DNA of 25,883 nt from Bacillota bacterium. GTDB lineage: Bacteria > Bacillota > Clostridia > Christensenellales > Aristaeellaceae. Below are positions 6,883-15,458 of the stretch, in pieces; position 1 is the stretch's first letter, and every line of letters starts with the position of its first letter. The DNA is taken from positions 1 through 25,883 of the forward strand of contig JAEZLW010000017.1 in assembly GCA_023415145.1 (NCBI GenBank), read 5' to 3'. The notes below the pieces were generated by a model. The model searched no databases, was not told where the DNA came from, and saw only the letters and a list, made by a program, of their open reading frames with translations. Position numbers and translations under genes: made by a program.

Positions 6883-9516
6883 GTGAAAGCGGAAGAAAAG
6901 AAAAAGAAGCGTCCCGATATGGAAAAAAACGCTGACGCGAAGGCAGTGTCCCCTTCTGAGGCTGAAGAAAAAAAGCCGGAAGATATGCATGCGCCTTCTT
7001 TGGATAAGAAAGATTCATCTTCGGAAGAGCCAAAAACGGAAGAGGCAGCCAAGAAACCAACCAAAAAAGAAAAGGAATCCAACAAAAACAACAAAAAGAA
7101 GCGCCACATCTTCAGGCGAATTCTGCTGGCCTTGGGCGCATTATTTGTTGGCGGTCTGGTCTTTGCTTTCTTTTACTTCGATGTGCCCAATTGGCAAAGA
7201 CTGGATGCCAACAAGATTACTTCCGTCGCCCAAACAGGCAGCATATATGATGCCAGCGGCAATTTTGTCACGGTTATCCAGGGGAAGGAAAACCGCACTG
7301 TCATCCGTCTTGCCGACGTTCCGATGCATGTGCGGCAAGCCTTTCTCGCGGCAGAAGACCTGCGGTTTTACAGTCACTTCGGCATTGACCCTGTGCGCTT
7401 TTTTGGGGCTGTGGTGGCAAACCTGAAGACCATGAGTTTCTCGGAAGGCTTCAGCACCATATCCCAGCAGTTGATCAAACTCAGCCACTTGAGCTCGAAA
7501 AAAACGCTGGCCCGTAAAATGGAGGAAGTATATCTGGCTCTGCAGTTGGAAAGCAGGTTCACCAAAGACCAAATATTTGAGATGTATTTGAACTATGTCT
7601 ATTTCGGCAACGGTGCATATGGCTTGCAAGCTGCCAGTCAAACATATTTCGGCATCGACGTAAAAGACTTGTCGGTAGCAAAGGCAGCCAGCCTAGCGGC
7701 TATTTTAAATGCTACCACCACCTATAACCCCTCCCTGAATCCGGAAAACAACAAAAAGCGGCAGCGATATATCCTCAACACCATGCTGGAAGAGGGTATG
7801 ATCGACGCCGCAACCCATCAGGCAGCGCTTGAAGAGGAACTGCGTTTGGCTGAGAGCAAACCCATCGTCACAGCGTACGGCTGGTTCGTGGATGCGGTAT
7901 TAAGCGAGGCGGAGGAGCATCTGGATGTATCGGCCGAAACACTGCTAGGCAGCGGCTACCGCATTGATACCACCCTGGATACAAGATTGCAGGATGTTGC
8001 CGACGAGCAATATAAGACTGATGTGTTTCCCGCCAATGCTTCAGATGGAACCAAAGTACAAAGCGCTATGGCCTGCCTTGATGTAAAGACCGGCGCTGTA
8101 CGCGCTGTTGTGGGCGGGCGGGAATATACCGTGCTGCGTGGCTTTAACCGCGCCACACAGCTCAGGCGTCAGCCAGGTTCAGCCCTAAAGCCGTTGGCTG
8201 TGTACGCCCCTGCGATGGAGTATTACGGCTACACCACCGCCAGCGTTTTGAAAGACGAACCCACCAATTTTAACGGCTATAAGCCCCGCAACAGCGGCGA
8301 TGCGTACTACGGCAGTGTAACAGTCCGCACGGCGCTTCAACACAGTCTCAATGTATCCACCGTATCGCTGCTGCAGCAGATCGGCGTGGAGGCCGGCAGA
8401 AACTACCTGACCAAAACAGGCATTCCCCTGGACAGGCGGGATTCCAACCTTTCTCTAGCTCTGGGCTCCCTCACTTATGGCGTATCCCCGGTGCAGTTGG
8501 CCGCAGCATATGCTCCTTTTGCGAATCAGGGCTATTTTAACGCACCCTACTTTATCGAAAAAATAACCGACAACAAAGGGCAGGTGATTTATCAGCACCA
8601 GTCCAATCCCCAGCGGGTATTGTCCGTGCAAAACGCGTACCTGATGACCAGTCTTTTGCAGACTGTAACATCCGCCGGAACAGGTGCCAAGCTTTCCGGT
8701 GCGGGCACACCGGTGGCCGGCAAGACGGGTACTGTGAACTTGCAGGGAGGCGGCAACAGGGATATCTGGATGGCGACATACAACACCGAAATCGCTACCG
8801 CAGTGTGGATGGGCTTTGACAATCCGGACAGCAAGCACCGCATTTCCGGCAATCTATCCGGCGGCGACAATACCGCCACACTCAGCCGCAACTTTTTCCG
8901 TGCTGCCTATCGCGACCGTTCAAAGCCCCAGTTTGACAAGCCTGGCGGGATCATTTCGCTGGAACTGGACAAAAAGGCGGTAGAATGGCGTGGCGAAGCC
9001 ATGCTTGCGGTAGATATCACTCCCAAGGCTTACCGCTTTTCGGAGGTTTTCACCGCCTCCAACCACCCCACCAAACGAAGCGACATCTGGAACGCCCCCC
9101 GTACCCCCAACAGCTTTTATGTGACCCACAACGAAAATGGCAACCCGCTTCTTGTGATACAGCCGGCAGATTACGCCGTATACCGCATTCAGCGTGATGC
9201 CGTTGGAGAGTCCTTTGTGCTGACAGAATTGTGGGGTTCATCAGGTGAAACACTGTATTATGCAGATACCAGGGCTGTCCCCGGTGTCACCTATACCTAT
9301 CGGGTGATCCCGGTGCATGCGGAGCTTTTGATCAACGGGGTCTTGCTGGAGGGCGTACAAAGCGTACAGGTAGCCCAGGCCAGGTCTCCGTCAACCGGGA
9401 ATATTCTCAATGATATGTTTGGCTTCCTGTTTGGCGCAGATGCCCAAAACGAATCCTCCGGCAACACGCAGCCGTCGGAGGAAACAGAGAACACCAGCTC
9501 GATTTTCTGGAAATAG
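6883..9516 (+). CDS. Class A penicillin-binding protein (PBP1A family)
   Basis: A bifunctional cell-wall synthase of 877 residues that polymerises lipid II and cross-links stem peptides outside the membrane. A Lys/Glu-rich cytoplasmic tail (1-72) leads to one membrane anchor (about 77-98). The GT51 glycosyltransferase domain shows EDLRFYSHFG (158-167, Glu158 catalytic), the GFSTISQQL stretch near 189 and later the NYVYFGNGAYG block. The transpeptidase domain has the active-site Ser433 in SALK (433-436), SLN (488-490) and KTGT (614-617). After about residue 730 comes a beta-rich tail resembling a fibronectin type III fold, then a short low-complexity end. The GTG at 6883 follows AAGGCGG. The gene is divergent from FtsH and convergent with murC, so the neighbourhood is devoted to the envelope. 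Confidence 0.93.
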   Translation: MKAEEKKKKRPDMEKNADAKAVSPSEAEEKKPEDMHAPSLDKKDSSSEEPKTEEAAKKPTKKEKESNKNNKKKRHIFRRILLALGALFVGGLVFAFFYFDVPNWQRLDANKITSVAQTGSIYDASGNFVTVIQGKENRTVIRLADVPMHVRQAFLAAEDLRFYSHFGIDPVRFFGAVVANLKTMSFSEGFSTISQQLIKLSHLSSKKTLARKMEEVYLALQLESRFTKDQIFEMYLNYVYFGNGAYGLQAASQTYFGIDVKDLSVAKAASLAAILNATTTYNPSLNPENNKKRQRYILNTMLEEGMIDAATHQAALEEELRLAESKPIVTAYGWFVDAVLSEAEEHLDVSAETLLGSGYRIDTTLDTRLQDVADEQYKTDVFPANASDGTKVQSAMACLDVKTGAVRAVVGGREYTVLRGFNRATQLRRQPGSALKPLAVYAPAMEYYGYTTASVLKDEPTNFNGYKPRNSGDAYYGSVTVRTALQHSLNVSTVSLLQQIGVEAGRNYLTKTGIPLDRRDSNLSLALGSLTYGVSPVQLAAAYAPFANQGYFNAPYFIEKITDNKGQVIYQHQSNPQRVLSVQNAYLMTSLLQTVTSAGTGAKLSGAGTPVAGKTGTVNLQGGGNRDIWMATYNTEIATAVWMGFDNPDSKHRISGNLSGGDNTATLSRNFFRAAYRDRSKPQFDKPGGIISLELDKKAVEWRGEAMLAVDITPKAYRFSEVFTASNHPTKRSDIWNAPRTPNSFYVTHNENGNPLLVIQPADYAVYRIQRDAVGESFVLTELWGSSGETLYYADTRAVPGVTYTYRVIPVHAELLINGVLLEGVQSVQVAQARSPSTGNILNDMFGFLFGADAQNESSGNTQPSEETENTSSIFWK

Positions 9517-9538
9517 ACGGGCCTCCGGTTCATTTGGA

Positions 9539-9625
9539 GGAAATGGCAATTTGCCATTTCCCTGAGGTTTAATGTGCGACACGATTATGGGCGAAGGGCT
9601 TTGGCCCCTTGCCGCTCCCCCAAGG
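9539..9625. repeat. Degenerate remnant of the multi-hairpin repeat
   Basis: A perfect 11-bp palindrome GGAAATGGCAA/TTGCCATTTCC (9539-9549 with 9551-9561) is followed by ACGATT (9581-9586), a GAAGGG/CCCCTT hairpin with a bulge (about 9589-9613) and a C-run. This order matches the 3' half of copies 1 and 2 (ACGATT, then a GAAGGGG/CCCCTTC hairpin, then GCATCCC). It lies between the convergent PBP and murC genes and may also terminate them. Confidence 0.45.
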
Positions 9626-9655
9626 GTATCGTTTTTCTATTTTTCAATATATTGC

Positions 9656-11044
9656 TTACCCCTCGTTCTTCTCAATCTGCTCATTCAAAAGGTTGATATT
9701 GCCGCAGCCCATGGTGATCACCAGGTCACCGGGCTGCCAATGAGCGCGCAGGTAAGCTTCCGTATCGCCAAAGGTTGGCGTCAGATGGGCGTTGATCCCA
9801 TGATCCCGCATGCCCTTGACTATCATGGAAGCATGAATGTCGCCGGGGTCTTTTTCCCTGGCGGCATAAATCTCTGTCACAAGCGTGATATCCGCCTCGC
9901 CGGTGCAGGTGAGATAATCGTTGAACAAGCGTTTGACACGGCTGTAGGTATGGGGCTGCATCACCGCCCACAGGCGGTTGTGAGGCTGAAGCTTGGCAAT
10001 GGATAATGCGTTGCGCATTTCGGTGGGATTGTGGCCGTAATCGTGATAGAGCTTTACGCCCTGCACCACGCCGGTGAGCTCAAAGCGCCGGTGAGCACCG
10101 GAAAACCGGCCCAGGGACAGTGCCGCCTTTTCCATGTCCGCCCCAAGGCGGTGTGCGCAGGCCAATGCCGCCAGGCCGTTGAGCACGTTGAAGCTGCCAG
10201 GTACCGCCATATTGACATGGCAGAGCTTTTTACCCCTGTACACAAGGTCAAACTCACCCCGACCCTGAGCGTCATAGCGTAATTGCGCCGGCTGCCAGTC
10301 ATTTTTTGCGCCAAGGCCATATGTCTGCGTTTCCCTTTGAAGACTATCAAACAGCTTTACAACCCTGAAATCATCGCCCCACCCTATGGCCAGGCCGCCT
10401 TTCGGCAGCAGGGCCAGATATTTCCCGAAGGCATCCTGTATATCATCTATATCCCGGTAATAGTCCAGGTGATCTTCCTCAATGTTCAGCACCACGGCAA
10501 TGGTAGGACGCATCTGCAAAAAACTTCCGCTGAACTCACAAGCTTCCGCAATAAAAGCCTGCCCAGCGCCAATGCGTGTGCTGCCACCCACCGCATCCAG
10601 CCGCCCACCGATATGGATGGTTGGGTCCAGGCCTCCCTCCATCATAATTTGGGAGAGCATGGCTGTGGTAGTCGTTTTGCCGTGAGTGCCGCTGATACCG
10701 ACCGCAACGGGATATCCTTCCATCAATTGGCCCAGAAGCGCTGCACGCTCCATGCTGGGAATCATCAGCCGTTTCAGTTCCAGCCGTTCCGGGTTGTCTG
10801 GCAGGATGGCGGCAGAGTAAACCGCCATATCAGCGCCATGCACATTTTCCTCCCGGTGGCCTACCGCCACAGGAATACCCATAGCCTCCAGCTTCTCCAC
10901 GCTATGGCTGCGCACGCTGTCTGAGCCGGAAACCTTATACCCTTTCTCCAAAAGCATCTGAGCCAGCCCCGACATGCTGGAGCCGCCGATGCCTATCATG
11001 TGCACCCGCTTGCCTTGATAATCCCGGATGTGGGGCGTCTGCAT
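9656..11044 (-). CDS. murC: UDP-N-acetylmuramate--L-alanine ligase (MurC)
   Basis: This cytosolic ligase adds L-alanine to UDP-N-acetylmuramic acid with ATP, the first amino-acid step of peptidoglycan precursor synthesis. The 462-residue length is normal. The N-terminal dinucleotide-like domain has GIGGSSMSG (18-26), the ATP loop GTHGKTTTT is at 119-127, the Mur ligase acidic motif appears as EACEFSGSF (167-175), and the C-terminal domain has DYGHNPTE (335-342), where many bacteria have DYAHHPTE. These two variants are, as I recall, common in clostridial MurC. The ATG at 11044 has AAGGAG 11 nt upstream. It is transcribed from its own promoter, divergent from the radical SAM gene. Confidence 0.92.
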   Translation of the reverse strand: MQTPHIRDYQGKRVHMIGIGGSSMSGLAQMLLEKGYKVSGSDSVRSHSVEKLEAMGIPVAVGHREENVHGADMAVYSAAILPDNPERLELKRLMIPSMERAALLGQLMEGYPVAVGISGTHGKTTTTAMLSQIMMEGGLDPTIHIGGRLDAVGGSTRIGAGQAFIAEACEFSGSFLQMRPTIAVVLNIEEDHLDYYRDIDDIQDAFGKYLALLPKGGLAIGWGDDFRVVKLFDSLQRETQTYGLGAKNDWQPAQLRYDAQGRGEFDLVYRGKKLCHVNMAVPGSFNVLNGLAALACAHRLGADMEKAALSLGRFSGAHRRFELTGVVQGVKLYHDYGHNPTEMRNALSIAKLQPHNRLWAVMQPHTYSRVKRLFNDYLTCTGEADITLVTEIYAAREKDPGDIHASMIVKGMRDHGINAHLTPTFGDTEAYLRAHWQPGDLVITMGCGNINLLNEQIEKNEG

Positions 11045-11086
11045 ACGGTCATCTGCTCCTTTTTGCGGCTTTAGAACCGCCTAGCT

Positions 11087-11116
11087 ATTATACGCCAAAT
11101 TCCTGGGAATAATCAA
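11087..11116 (-). promoter_or_regulatory. Promoter of murC
   Basis: On the minus strand TTGATT (11116-11111), an 18-nt spacer and TATAAT (11092-11087) lie about 40 nt before the start codon. The multi-hairpin repeat begins 15 nt upstream of -35. Confidence 0.6.
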
Positions 11117-11130
11117 CACCTTGCGTTTCA

Positions 11131-11412
11131 CTCTAGTGTATCGATAAAATCGATACACTAGAGCGAGTTGCACTTTTCGCTTGTGAGCTTTGCTCACGGC
11201 CAGCGAAAAGTGTAAGGAAAGCTTGCTTCGCAAGCGCCCCGCACTGTCCGGAAGCTCAATCGTCGTCCTGCTTCGCTGCCGATCGCACGGCTCGATTCGC
11301 TTCCCGCCTCCACTCTGCCTATTCCCGCCACTGGCGGGGGCAGGGTTGCGGCGCCAGCAGAGCCGGGCGAGACGATTTCAAATGAAGGGGCTCTACCCCT
11401 TCATCGCATCCC
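11131..11412. repeat. Intergenic multi-hairpin repeat, copy 2, with a leading palindrome
   Basis: A perfect 15-bp AAA-triloop hairpin (11131-11145 with 11149-11163) leads in. The conserved core then starts with CACTTTTCGCT (11171-11181) paired to AGCGAAAAGTG (11202-11212) around the hairpin GTGAGC-TTT-GCTCAC. It continues with GTAAGGA, GCTTGC/GCAAGC (11221-11235), a longer variable section (11236-11370) holding CCCGCC-ACT-GGCGGG, then GACGATT, ATGAAGGGG/CCCCTTCAT (11382-11404) and GCATCCC. AATCGTC (11258-11264) can pair with GACGATT (11371-11377) to close the variable part. The element lies between the divergent murC and radical SAM promoters and contains no credible gene. Confidence 0.75.
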
Positions 11413-11471
11413 CGATGGACTCCATGAGGTTCTTCATATGTATGGAGCATTTGTTCAATTGATTACTCAAG

Positions 11472-11500
11472 TTGACACTTGCGAACAAGCGTTCTATAAT
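11472..11500 (+). promoter_or_regulatory. Consensus promoter with embedded LexA (SOS) box
   Basis: TTGACA (11472-11477), exactly 17 nt and TATAAT (11495-11500) form a perfect sigma-A promoter. Its spacer contains CGAACAAGCGTTCT (11482-11495). This matches the Bacillus/Clostridium LexA consensus CGAACRNRYGTTYC at every position but the last and has the exact GAAC-N4-GTTC core. LexA bound here would cover the -10 region and block transcription until DNA damage. Confidence 0.85.
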
Positions 11501-11522
11501 ATTCTGGAAAGGAGGGGATGTC

Positions 11523-12410
11523 ATGGAAACGGTGCTAGCCAAGCAGTTGTTGACTCCCCTTCACGCATCGGATGAATTTTTTCACAGTGATTACAATCTG
11601 AACCTGTATCGCGGCTGCAGCCACGGTTGTATATATTGCGATTCCCGGTCGGTGTGCTATCAGCTTGACCGGTTTGATCAGGTTCGTGTGAAAGAGAATG
11701 CCCTTTCCCTGCTGCGTGAGGAGCTTCGCCGAAAACGCAAACCGGGGCTTGTATCAACCGGTGCCATGAGCGATCCATACAACCCTTACGAGGAAGAACA
11801 CAAATATACCCGTTGTGCTTTTCTGCTTTTGAAGCAGTATGGCTTTGGCGTGGGCTTTACCACAAAATCATCTTTGGCCTCAAGGGATAGTGACGTGCTT
11901 TATGACATTCAGCGCACCGCTCCGGTCAGAGCCTGCTTTTCGATCACTTGCTCGGAAGACGACCTCAGCCTGAAACTGGAGCCACACGCCTCCCCCACCA
12001 CCAAGCGTTTCGAGGCGCTGGAAGCACTGTCCAGAGCTGGGGTATTTGCCGGTGTTTGGCTCAACCCCGTGATTCCCTTTTTGACTGACACAGCGGAAAA
12101 TATACTGTCAATCGTTCGCCGTACCAAAGAGTGCGGCGGTCAATTTATCGTGTGCCATTTTGGCATGACGCTTCGCACCGGCAACCGGGAGTATTTCTAT
12201 CAGGCCCTTGACAGGGATTTTCCCGGTATTAAGGAAAAGTACGCTGGGGCCTTTGGCCTTGATTACATGTGTCCCAGCGTGATAGCCAAGGAGCTCGAAG
12301 CTGCCTTTGTCAAAGAGTGCATACGCTTAAACCTTAACCATCGGTTTCCCGACATCAACAGGGCGATGTTTGAAAAGCAATCCATGCAGTTGAGCATGTT
12401 TGAACTATAA
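11523..12410 (+). CDS. Radical SAM protein, SPL (spore photoproduct lyase) family
   Basis: A 295-residue radical SAM enzyme of the COG1533/SplB-like group. The iron-sulfur cluster motif CX3CX2C is at Cys32, Cys36 and Cys39, followed by a TGAMSDPYNPYE stretch typical of this group. Spore photoproduct lyase repairs UV-induced thymine dimers; most relatives have no known substrate, so a DNA-repair role is inferred. Two details support it: the gene has a LexA box in its promoter, and the protein ends in QLSMFEL (289-295), which resembles the sliding-clamp-binding motif QLxLF. The ATG at 11523 is preceded by AAAGGAGGGG. The longer frame from 11472 would start inside the -35 element and is rejected. 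It is monocistronic, closed by the 12414 terminator. Confidence 0.85.
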   Translation: METVLAKQLLTPLHASDEFFHSDYNLNLYRGCSHGCIYCDSRSVCYQLDRFDQVRVKENALSLLREELRRKRKPGLVSTGAMSDPYNPYEEEHKYTRCAFLLLKQYGFGVGFTTKSSLASRDSDVLYDIQRTAPVRACFSITCSEDDLSLKLEPHASPTTKRFEALEALSRAGVFAGVWLNPVIPFLTDTAENILSIVRRTKECGGQFIVCHFGMTLRTGNREYFYQALDRDFPGIKEKYAGAFGLDYMCPSVIAKELEAAFVKECIRLNLNHRFPDINRAMFEKQSMQLSMFEL

Positions 12411-12413
12411 AGA

Positions 12414-12446
12414 CCCCGGCGGAAGCATCATCTCCGCCGGGGTTTT
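12414..12446 (+). terminator. Rho-independent terminator of the radical SAM gene
   Basis: A perfect 10-bp GC-rich stem, CCCCGGCGGA (12414-12423) with TCCGCCGGGG (12433-12442), has a 9-nt loop and is followed by TTTT. It may also hinder transcription arriving from the convergent L,D-transpeptidase gene. Confidence 0.9.
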
Positions 12447-12476
12447 GCATTCGTTGCCTGTTGCTTATCCTATCCG

Positions 12477-14219
12477 TTACGGCGCGGCAGTAGGCACCAG
12501 ATAGGGATCAGCCGTAGGATTGGGTGTTGGTGTAGGCGTAGGTACGGGAGTTGGAGTGGTAAGTACGTCGGCATAAATGGCATTCTGCGTTACCACACCG
12601 GCAATACCGTCTGTTTTCAAGCCGTTGGCCTTTTGGTACGCCTTTACCGCACTTATCGTTCCGCCATAATAGCCGCCGGTCACGGTGCCATTGTAATAGC
12701 CCATTTCCTTCAGCTTCATCTGCAGCCAATAGACATCCTTGCCCTTGGTGCCCTTTTTCAGTGTTCTGAAAGGCATGGGAGGTTTTTCGCTGCTGTTGTA
12801 CTGGGGCGGCTCTGTCGGCGCGGGGGTGGACTTGGGCAGCATTCTGCTTTTGTCCAAGGGAGCCGGCTTCAGCGACTGGGGCAGCTCCGGAGCGGAGGGC
12901 AGCTTGTTCGTGATGGAAACCACGACGCCCTTGCCAAGATTTTCGTACACCCACTTGGCGTCGTGCACCAGAAGGCGAATACACCCATGGGATGCCCGGG
13001 AGCCCAGGACATAATACGAGCCGGTAGCCAAATCCATGGTATTGGTTGTGTTGTAGATCACTGAATGGAAAGCAATTCCGCTGTTGATTCGCGTCCAGTA
13101 CTGCGCCCAGCCGCCGCCCCACTTGGGGAAGGTGGCCCAGCGGGCCGTTCTGCCGTTCAGCGTCCAATCACCCAAATCGCTGGGGAAAGCCTTGGTGCCC
13201 GTGGAGCAGATCATCTGCCGCACTAGATCAGTATATTCACCGTTCTCATCCCGCCCGTACACGTTGACAACCTGATTGGTAACATCCACCGTAACGGCGT
13301 ATGGAATCGGTGTCGGCACAGGGGTTGGTTTGGGCGTGGCGGAGGCATCCGACACGTCCTGGCTGTTGAAGATCATGTTCCAGGTCTCTTTGCCGACGAT
13401 ACCGTCCACCGACAGTGCATTTTGCCGCTGGAAAGCGCTCACGGCATCCCTGGTCTGATTCATAAAATTGCCGGATATGGGTCCAGTATAAAAGCCCAGC
13501 TCCGTCAGCCTCGTTTGCAGTTGCTTTACCTTGCTGCCTGTAGAGCCCCTTTGAAGCTTTTTGGAGAATGCTACATGCTGCGTGGCAGCAGCGGGCTTTG
13601 TATCCCCTGCCGTTACCTGGTCCGCCGCGTTTTGATTGGGAGCCGGGGTAGGCGTTGGGGCAGGCGTAGGCGTGGCAGCCTTTTTGGGAAGTGCCTTTTC
13701 CACGTTGTACAAAAGCTCCAGTGTATTGGCATCCGCCATTCCTGTAACAGTCAGCCCATTTACATTCTGGAAGGAATGAACAGCATAATAAGTGCCTTCC
13801 AGGTATTTGCCGCTGATTTTTCCATTGTAGTATCCAAGTTCGGTGAGGCGGCTTTGCAGCGTTTTTACTTCCTCACCGTTGTCGCCCTTTTCCAGCGGAC
13901 GGTACCGGGTAGCATAGAGCAGCTCCTGCGTTTTTGCATCGGCAATGCCCGTAGCGTCAAGGCCAAAATCTTCCTGGAATTCGCGGATTGCCGCCTGGGT
14001 GCCCTCACGGTAATTTCCGCTGATATTTCCACTATAGTATTTCAGTTCGGTGAGCTTCGTCTGCAGCCTAGTCACCGCATCTCCCTTGTCTCCGTATTGG
14101 AGCGATACCGCCTTAGAGGGTTCGGTTTCCTGTGTGGGCCCAGCCTTATTTTCCGCCAGAGCGAAAATGCCGGCCAGAAGGATTGCGCACACCATCATCC
14201 AAACAACAAGTTTCTTCAT
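12477..14219 (-). CDS. Secreted L,D-transpeptidase (YkuD) with four peptidoglycan-binding domains
   Basis: A 580-residue exported enzyme that forms or remodels peptidoglycan cross-links. A signal peptide (about 1-22, ending ALA) is followed by peptidoglycan-binding repeats at about 40-103, 109-172 and 222-285. The YkuD catalytic domain spans about 307-438, with His385 and the active-site motif SHGCIR (410-415, Cys413 nucleophile). A fourth binding repeat is at 487-550. Thr/Pro-rich linkers (183-195, 295-306, 465-472, 554-573) separate them and are likely wall-spanning or flexible. Binding modules on both sides of the catalytic domain are unusual, as is the bare Pro/Thr tail. The ATG at 14219 has GAGGTG upstream with short spacing. 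Some homologues act in cortex or beta-lactam-insensitive cross-linking; here that is inference. Confidence 0.93.
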   Translation of the reverse strand: MKKLVVWMMVCAILLAGIFALAENKAGPTQETEPSKAVSLQYGDKGDAVTRLQTKLTELKYYSGNISGNYREGTQAAIREFQEDFGLDATGIADAKTQELLYATRYRPLEKGDNGEEVKTLQSRLTELGYYNGKISGKYLEGTYYAVHSFQNVNGLTVTGMADANTLELLYNVEKALPKKAATPTPAPTPTPAPNQNAADQVTAGDTKPAAATQHVAFSKKLQRGSTGSKVKQLQTRLTELGFYTGPISGNFMNQTRDAVSAFQRQNALSVDGIVGKETWNMIFNSQDVSDASATPKPTPVPTPIPYAVTVDVTNQVVNVYGRDENGEYTDLVRQMICSTGTKAFPSDLGDWTLNGRTARWATFPKWGGGWAQYWTRINSGIAFHSVIYNTTNTMDLATGSYYVLGSRASHGCIRLLVHDAKWVYENLGKGVVVSITNKLPSAPELPQSLKPAPLDKSRMLPKSTPAPTEPPQYNSSEKPPMPFRTLKKGTKGKDVYWLQMKLKEMGYYNGTVTGGYYGGTISAVKAYQKANGLKTDGIAGVVTQNAIYADVLTTPTPVPTPTPTPNPTADPYLVPTAAP

Positions 14220-14529
14220 GGGACACCTCAGTTACTATGAAAACTAGAAATGTACATTTCCATATCATAAGACGAATTACCTGCCCATTTAGTTGCATAT
14301 ATTTGAATAGTATTCTTTAACTATAAAAAAAGCTCTAACAGGAACCATGTCGGAAAGTGTCAAGGTTCAAACACATAACAAAACCTACTCCGCATCTATT
14401 TACGACGCTTCCCGCCCAGGATATAAGCCGATACCAATATCCCAGCCCCATAAGGCCTTATGGATCCGGAGACCACGATATCCGAAAACATCAACAAGAA
14501 AGGCAGACTCCGTATAAAAGCCCGCCTCA
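14220..14529. other. Intergenic region without a recognisable gene
   Basis: The first 100 bases (AT-rich) should hold the L,D-transpeptidase promoter, but only a -10-like TATGAT (minus strand, near 14262-14267) is seen without a convincing -35. A perfect 16-bp palindrome CCATAAGGCCTTATGG lies at 14448-14463. Nothing else is recognised; short open frames here lack ribosome binding sites. Confidence 0.5.
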
Positions 14530-14970
14530 TCAACCACATAAAAGCTTCTTTTTCAGGCTGTACAGCTTGATATCATTGGGGAAACCATCTATCACACCGC
14601 AGACCTCATACCCTTGACGTATGTAAAAGTCCGGAGCCTGGAAGGAATAAGTGCTTGTGTGGGAAAGCAAGCATCCGGCTTGCTTTGCTTTGCTCTCCGC
14701 CTGTTCCATCAGTCGATATCCTAGCCCCTGCTTCCTGTATGCTCTGTCCACCCACAGCACATTGATTTCCATACACTTCAGGTACGTTTCGCATACGATC
14801 CCGCCAATAACTCTGCCTTCCTCATTGCGTGCAATCAGGTTGATGCTGATGCCTGGTTCTGGCAAAAGCCCCTCTGTGGCCTCCATATTGTATTGCCAAA
14901 GGCCATTTCGCAAGGCAGCTTCAGTCGTCTCCCTCTCCGTACAGTTTTCCCCAATGAACACCTGGCACAT
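14530..14970 (-). CDS. GNAT family N-acetyltransferase
   Basis: A 146-residue acetyl-CoA-dependent acetyltransferase, of normal size for the family. The acetyl-CoA binding motif A appears as VDRAYRKQGLGYRLM (RKQGLG being the Q/RxxGxG/A pyrophosphate loop), followed by a helix and the terminal FYIRQGYEVCG strand. The substrate is unknown. The ATG at 14970 is chosen because AAGGAGAAGG lies 4-8 nt upstream; a longer frame begins at 14991, overlapping the stop of the upstream gene (TAATG). The gene follows the membrane-anchored unknown directly and is surely co-transcribed with it from the promoter at 15459-15487. Confidence 0.85.
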   Translation of the reverse strand: MCQVFIGENCTERETTEAALRNGLWQYNMEATEGLLPEPGISINLIARNEEGRVIGGIVCETYLKCMEINVLWVDRAYRKQGLGYRLMEQAESKAKQAGCLLSHTSTYSFQAPDFYIRQGYEVCGVIDGFPNDIKLYSLKKKLLCG

Positions 14971-14990
14971 GATGCCTTCTCCTTGAATCA

Positions 14991-15407
14991 TTATGGCTGC
15001 AAACGCTCGACCGCCGCCTTCAGCTGCTCATATAGCTCCTGGGTTTTTTCTGGCGTTTGTGCATTGATAGTATATACCGTATCATCCCTCAAAAAAGAGA
15101 TAAAGGGCGGCTTGGAGGCATCCACGTAAAGGCGAGCCTTAGTCCCATCCTGGAAAGTAAATTCGCCTTTGTAATGACTGCCCAACCCCATCCCGTTCGT
15201 CTTCCGGCCGATAGCAGGCATCTCACTGATTAATTCCAGACCGGATATCTCGTTAAGTGGCACGGTAACACCATAGGAACCTTGTATTTGCATGTTCTCA
15301 CCCTTCAGCAAATACGCTGTCGGTTTTTGATCATTGGATACCATCCAAAACAAGGCTGCAGCAATGATGACTATCAAAACAACTGCAATCACAAATTGTT
15401 TTTTCAT
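14991..15407 (-). CDS. Membrane-anchored protein with a PH-like domain (hypothetical)
   Basis: A 138-residue protein of unknown function. A hydrophobic segment at about residues 5-24 after two lysines is a signal anchor or uncleaved signal. The rest (about 30-138) is a predicted alternation of short beta strands ending in an amphipathic helix rich in Glu, Gln and Lys. This resembles bacterial PH-like domains (the order VPLNEISGLEL, then a GxxxGxF strand, then the C-terminal helix). The resemblance is by pattern only. The ATG at 15407 is preceded by GGAGA at good spacing. It is the first gene of a two-gene operon with the GNAT protein. Confidence 0.65.
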   Translation of the reverse strand: MKKQFVIAVVLIVIIAAALFWMVSNDQKPTAYLLKGENMQIQGSYGVTVPLNEISGLELISEMPAIGRKTNGMGLGSHYKGEFTFQDGTKARLYVDASKPPFISFLRDDTVYTINAQTPEKTQELYEQLKAAVERLQP

Positions 15408-15458
15408 TCGCTTTCTCCATCCTTTCGTATCTCTTTATACAGGGAAAACACCTTACCC

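Noticed and set aside
14448..14463. Perfect 16-bp palindrome as a regulator site or terminator
   Set aside because: It lies about 70 nt past the GNAT stop with no T-run on either strand and about 230 nt from the nearest start; I see no role and list it only as part of the intergenic region.
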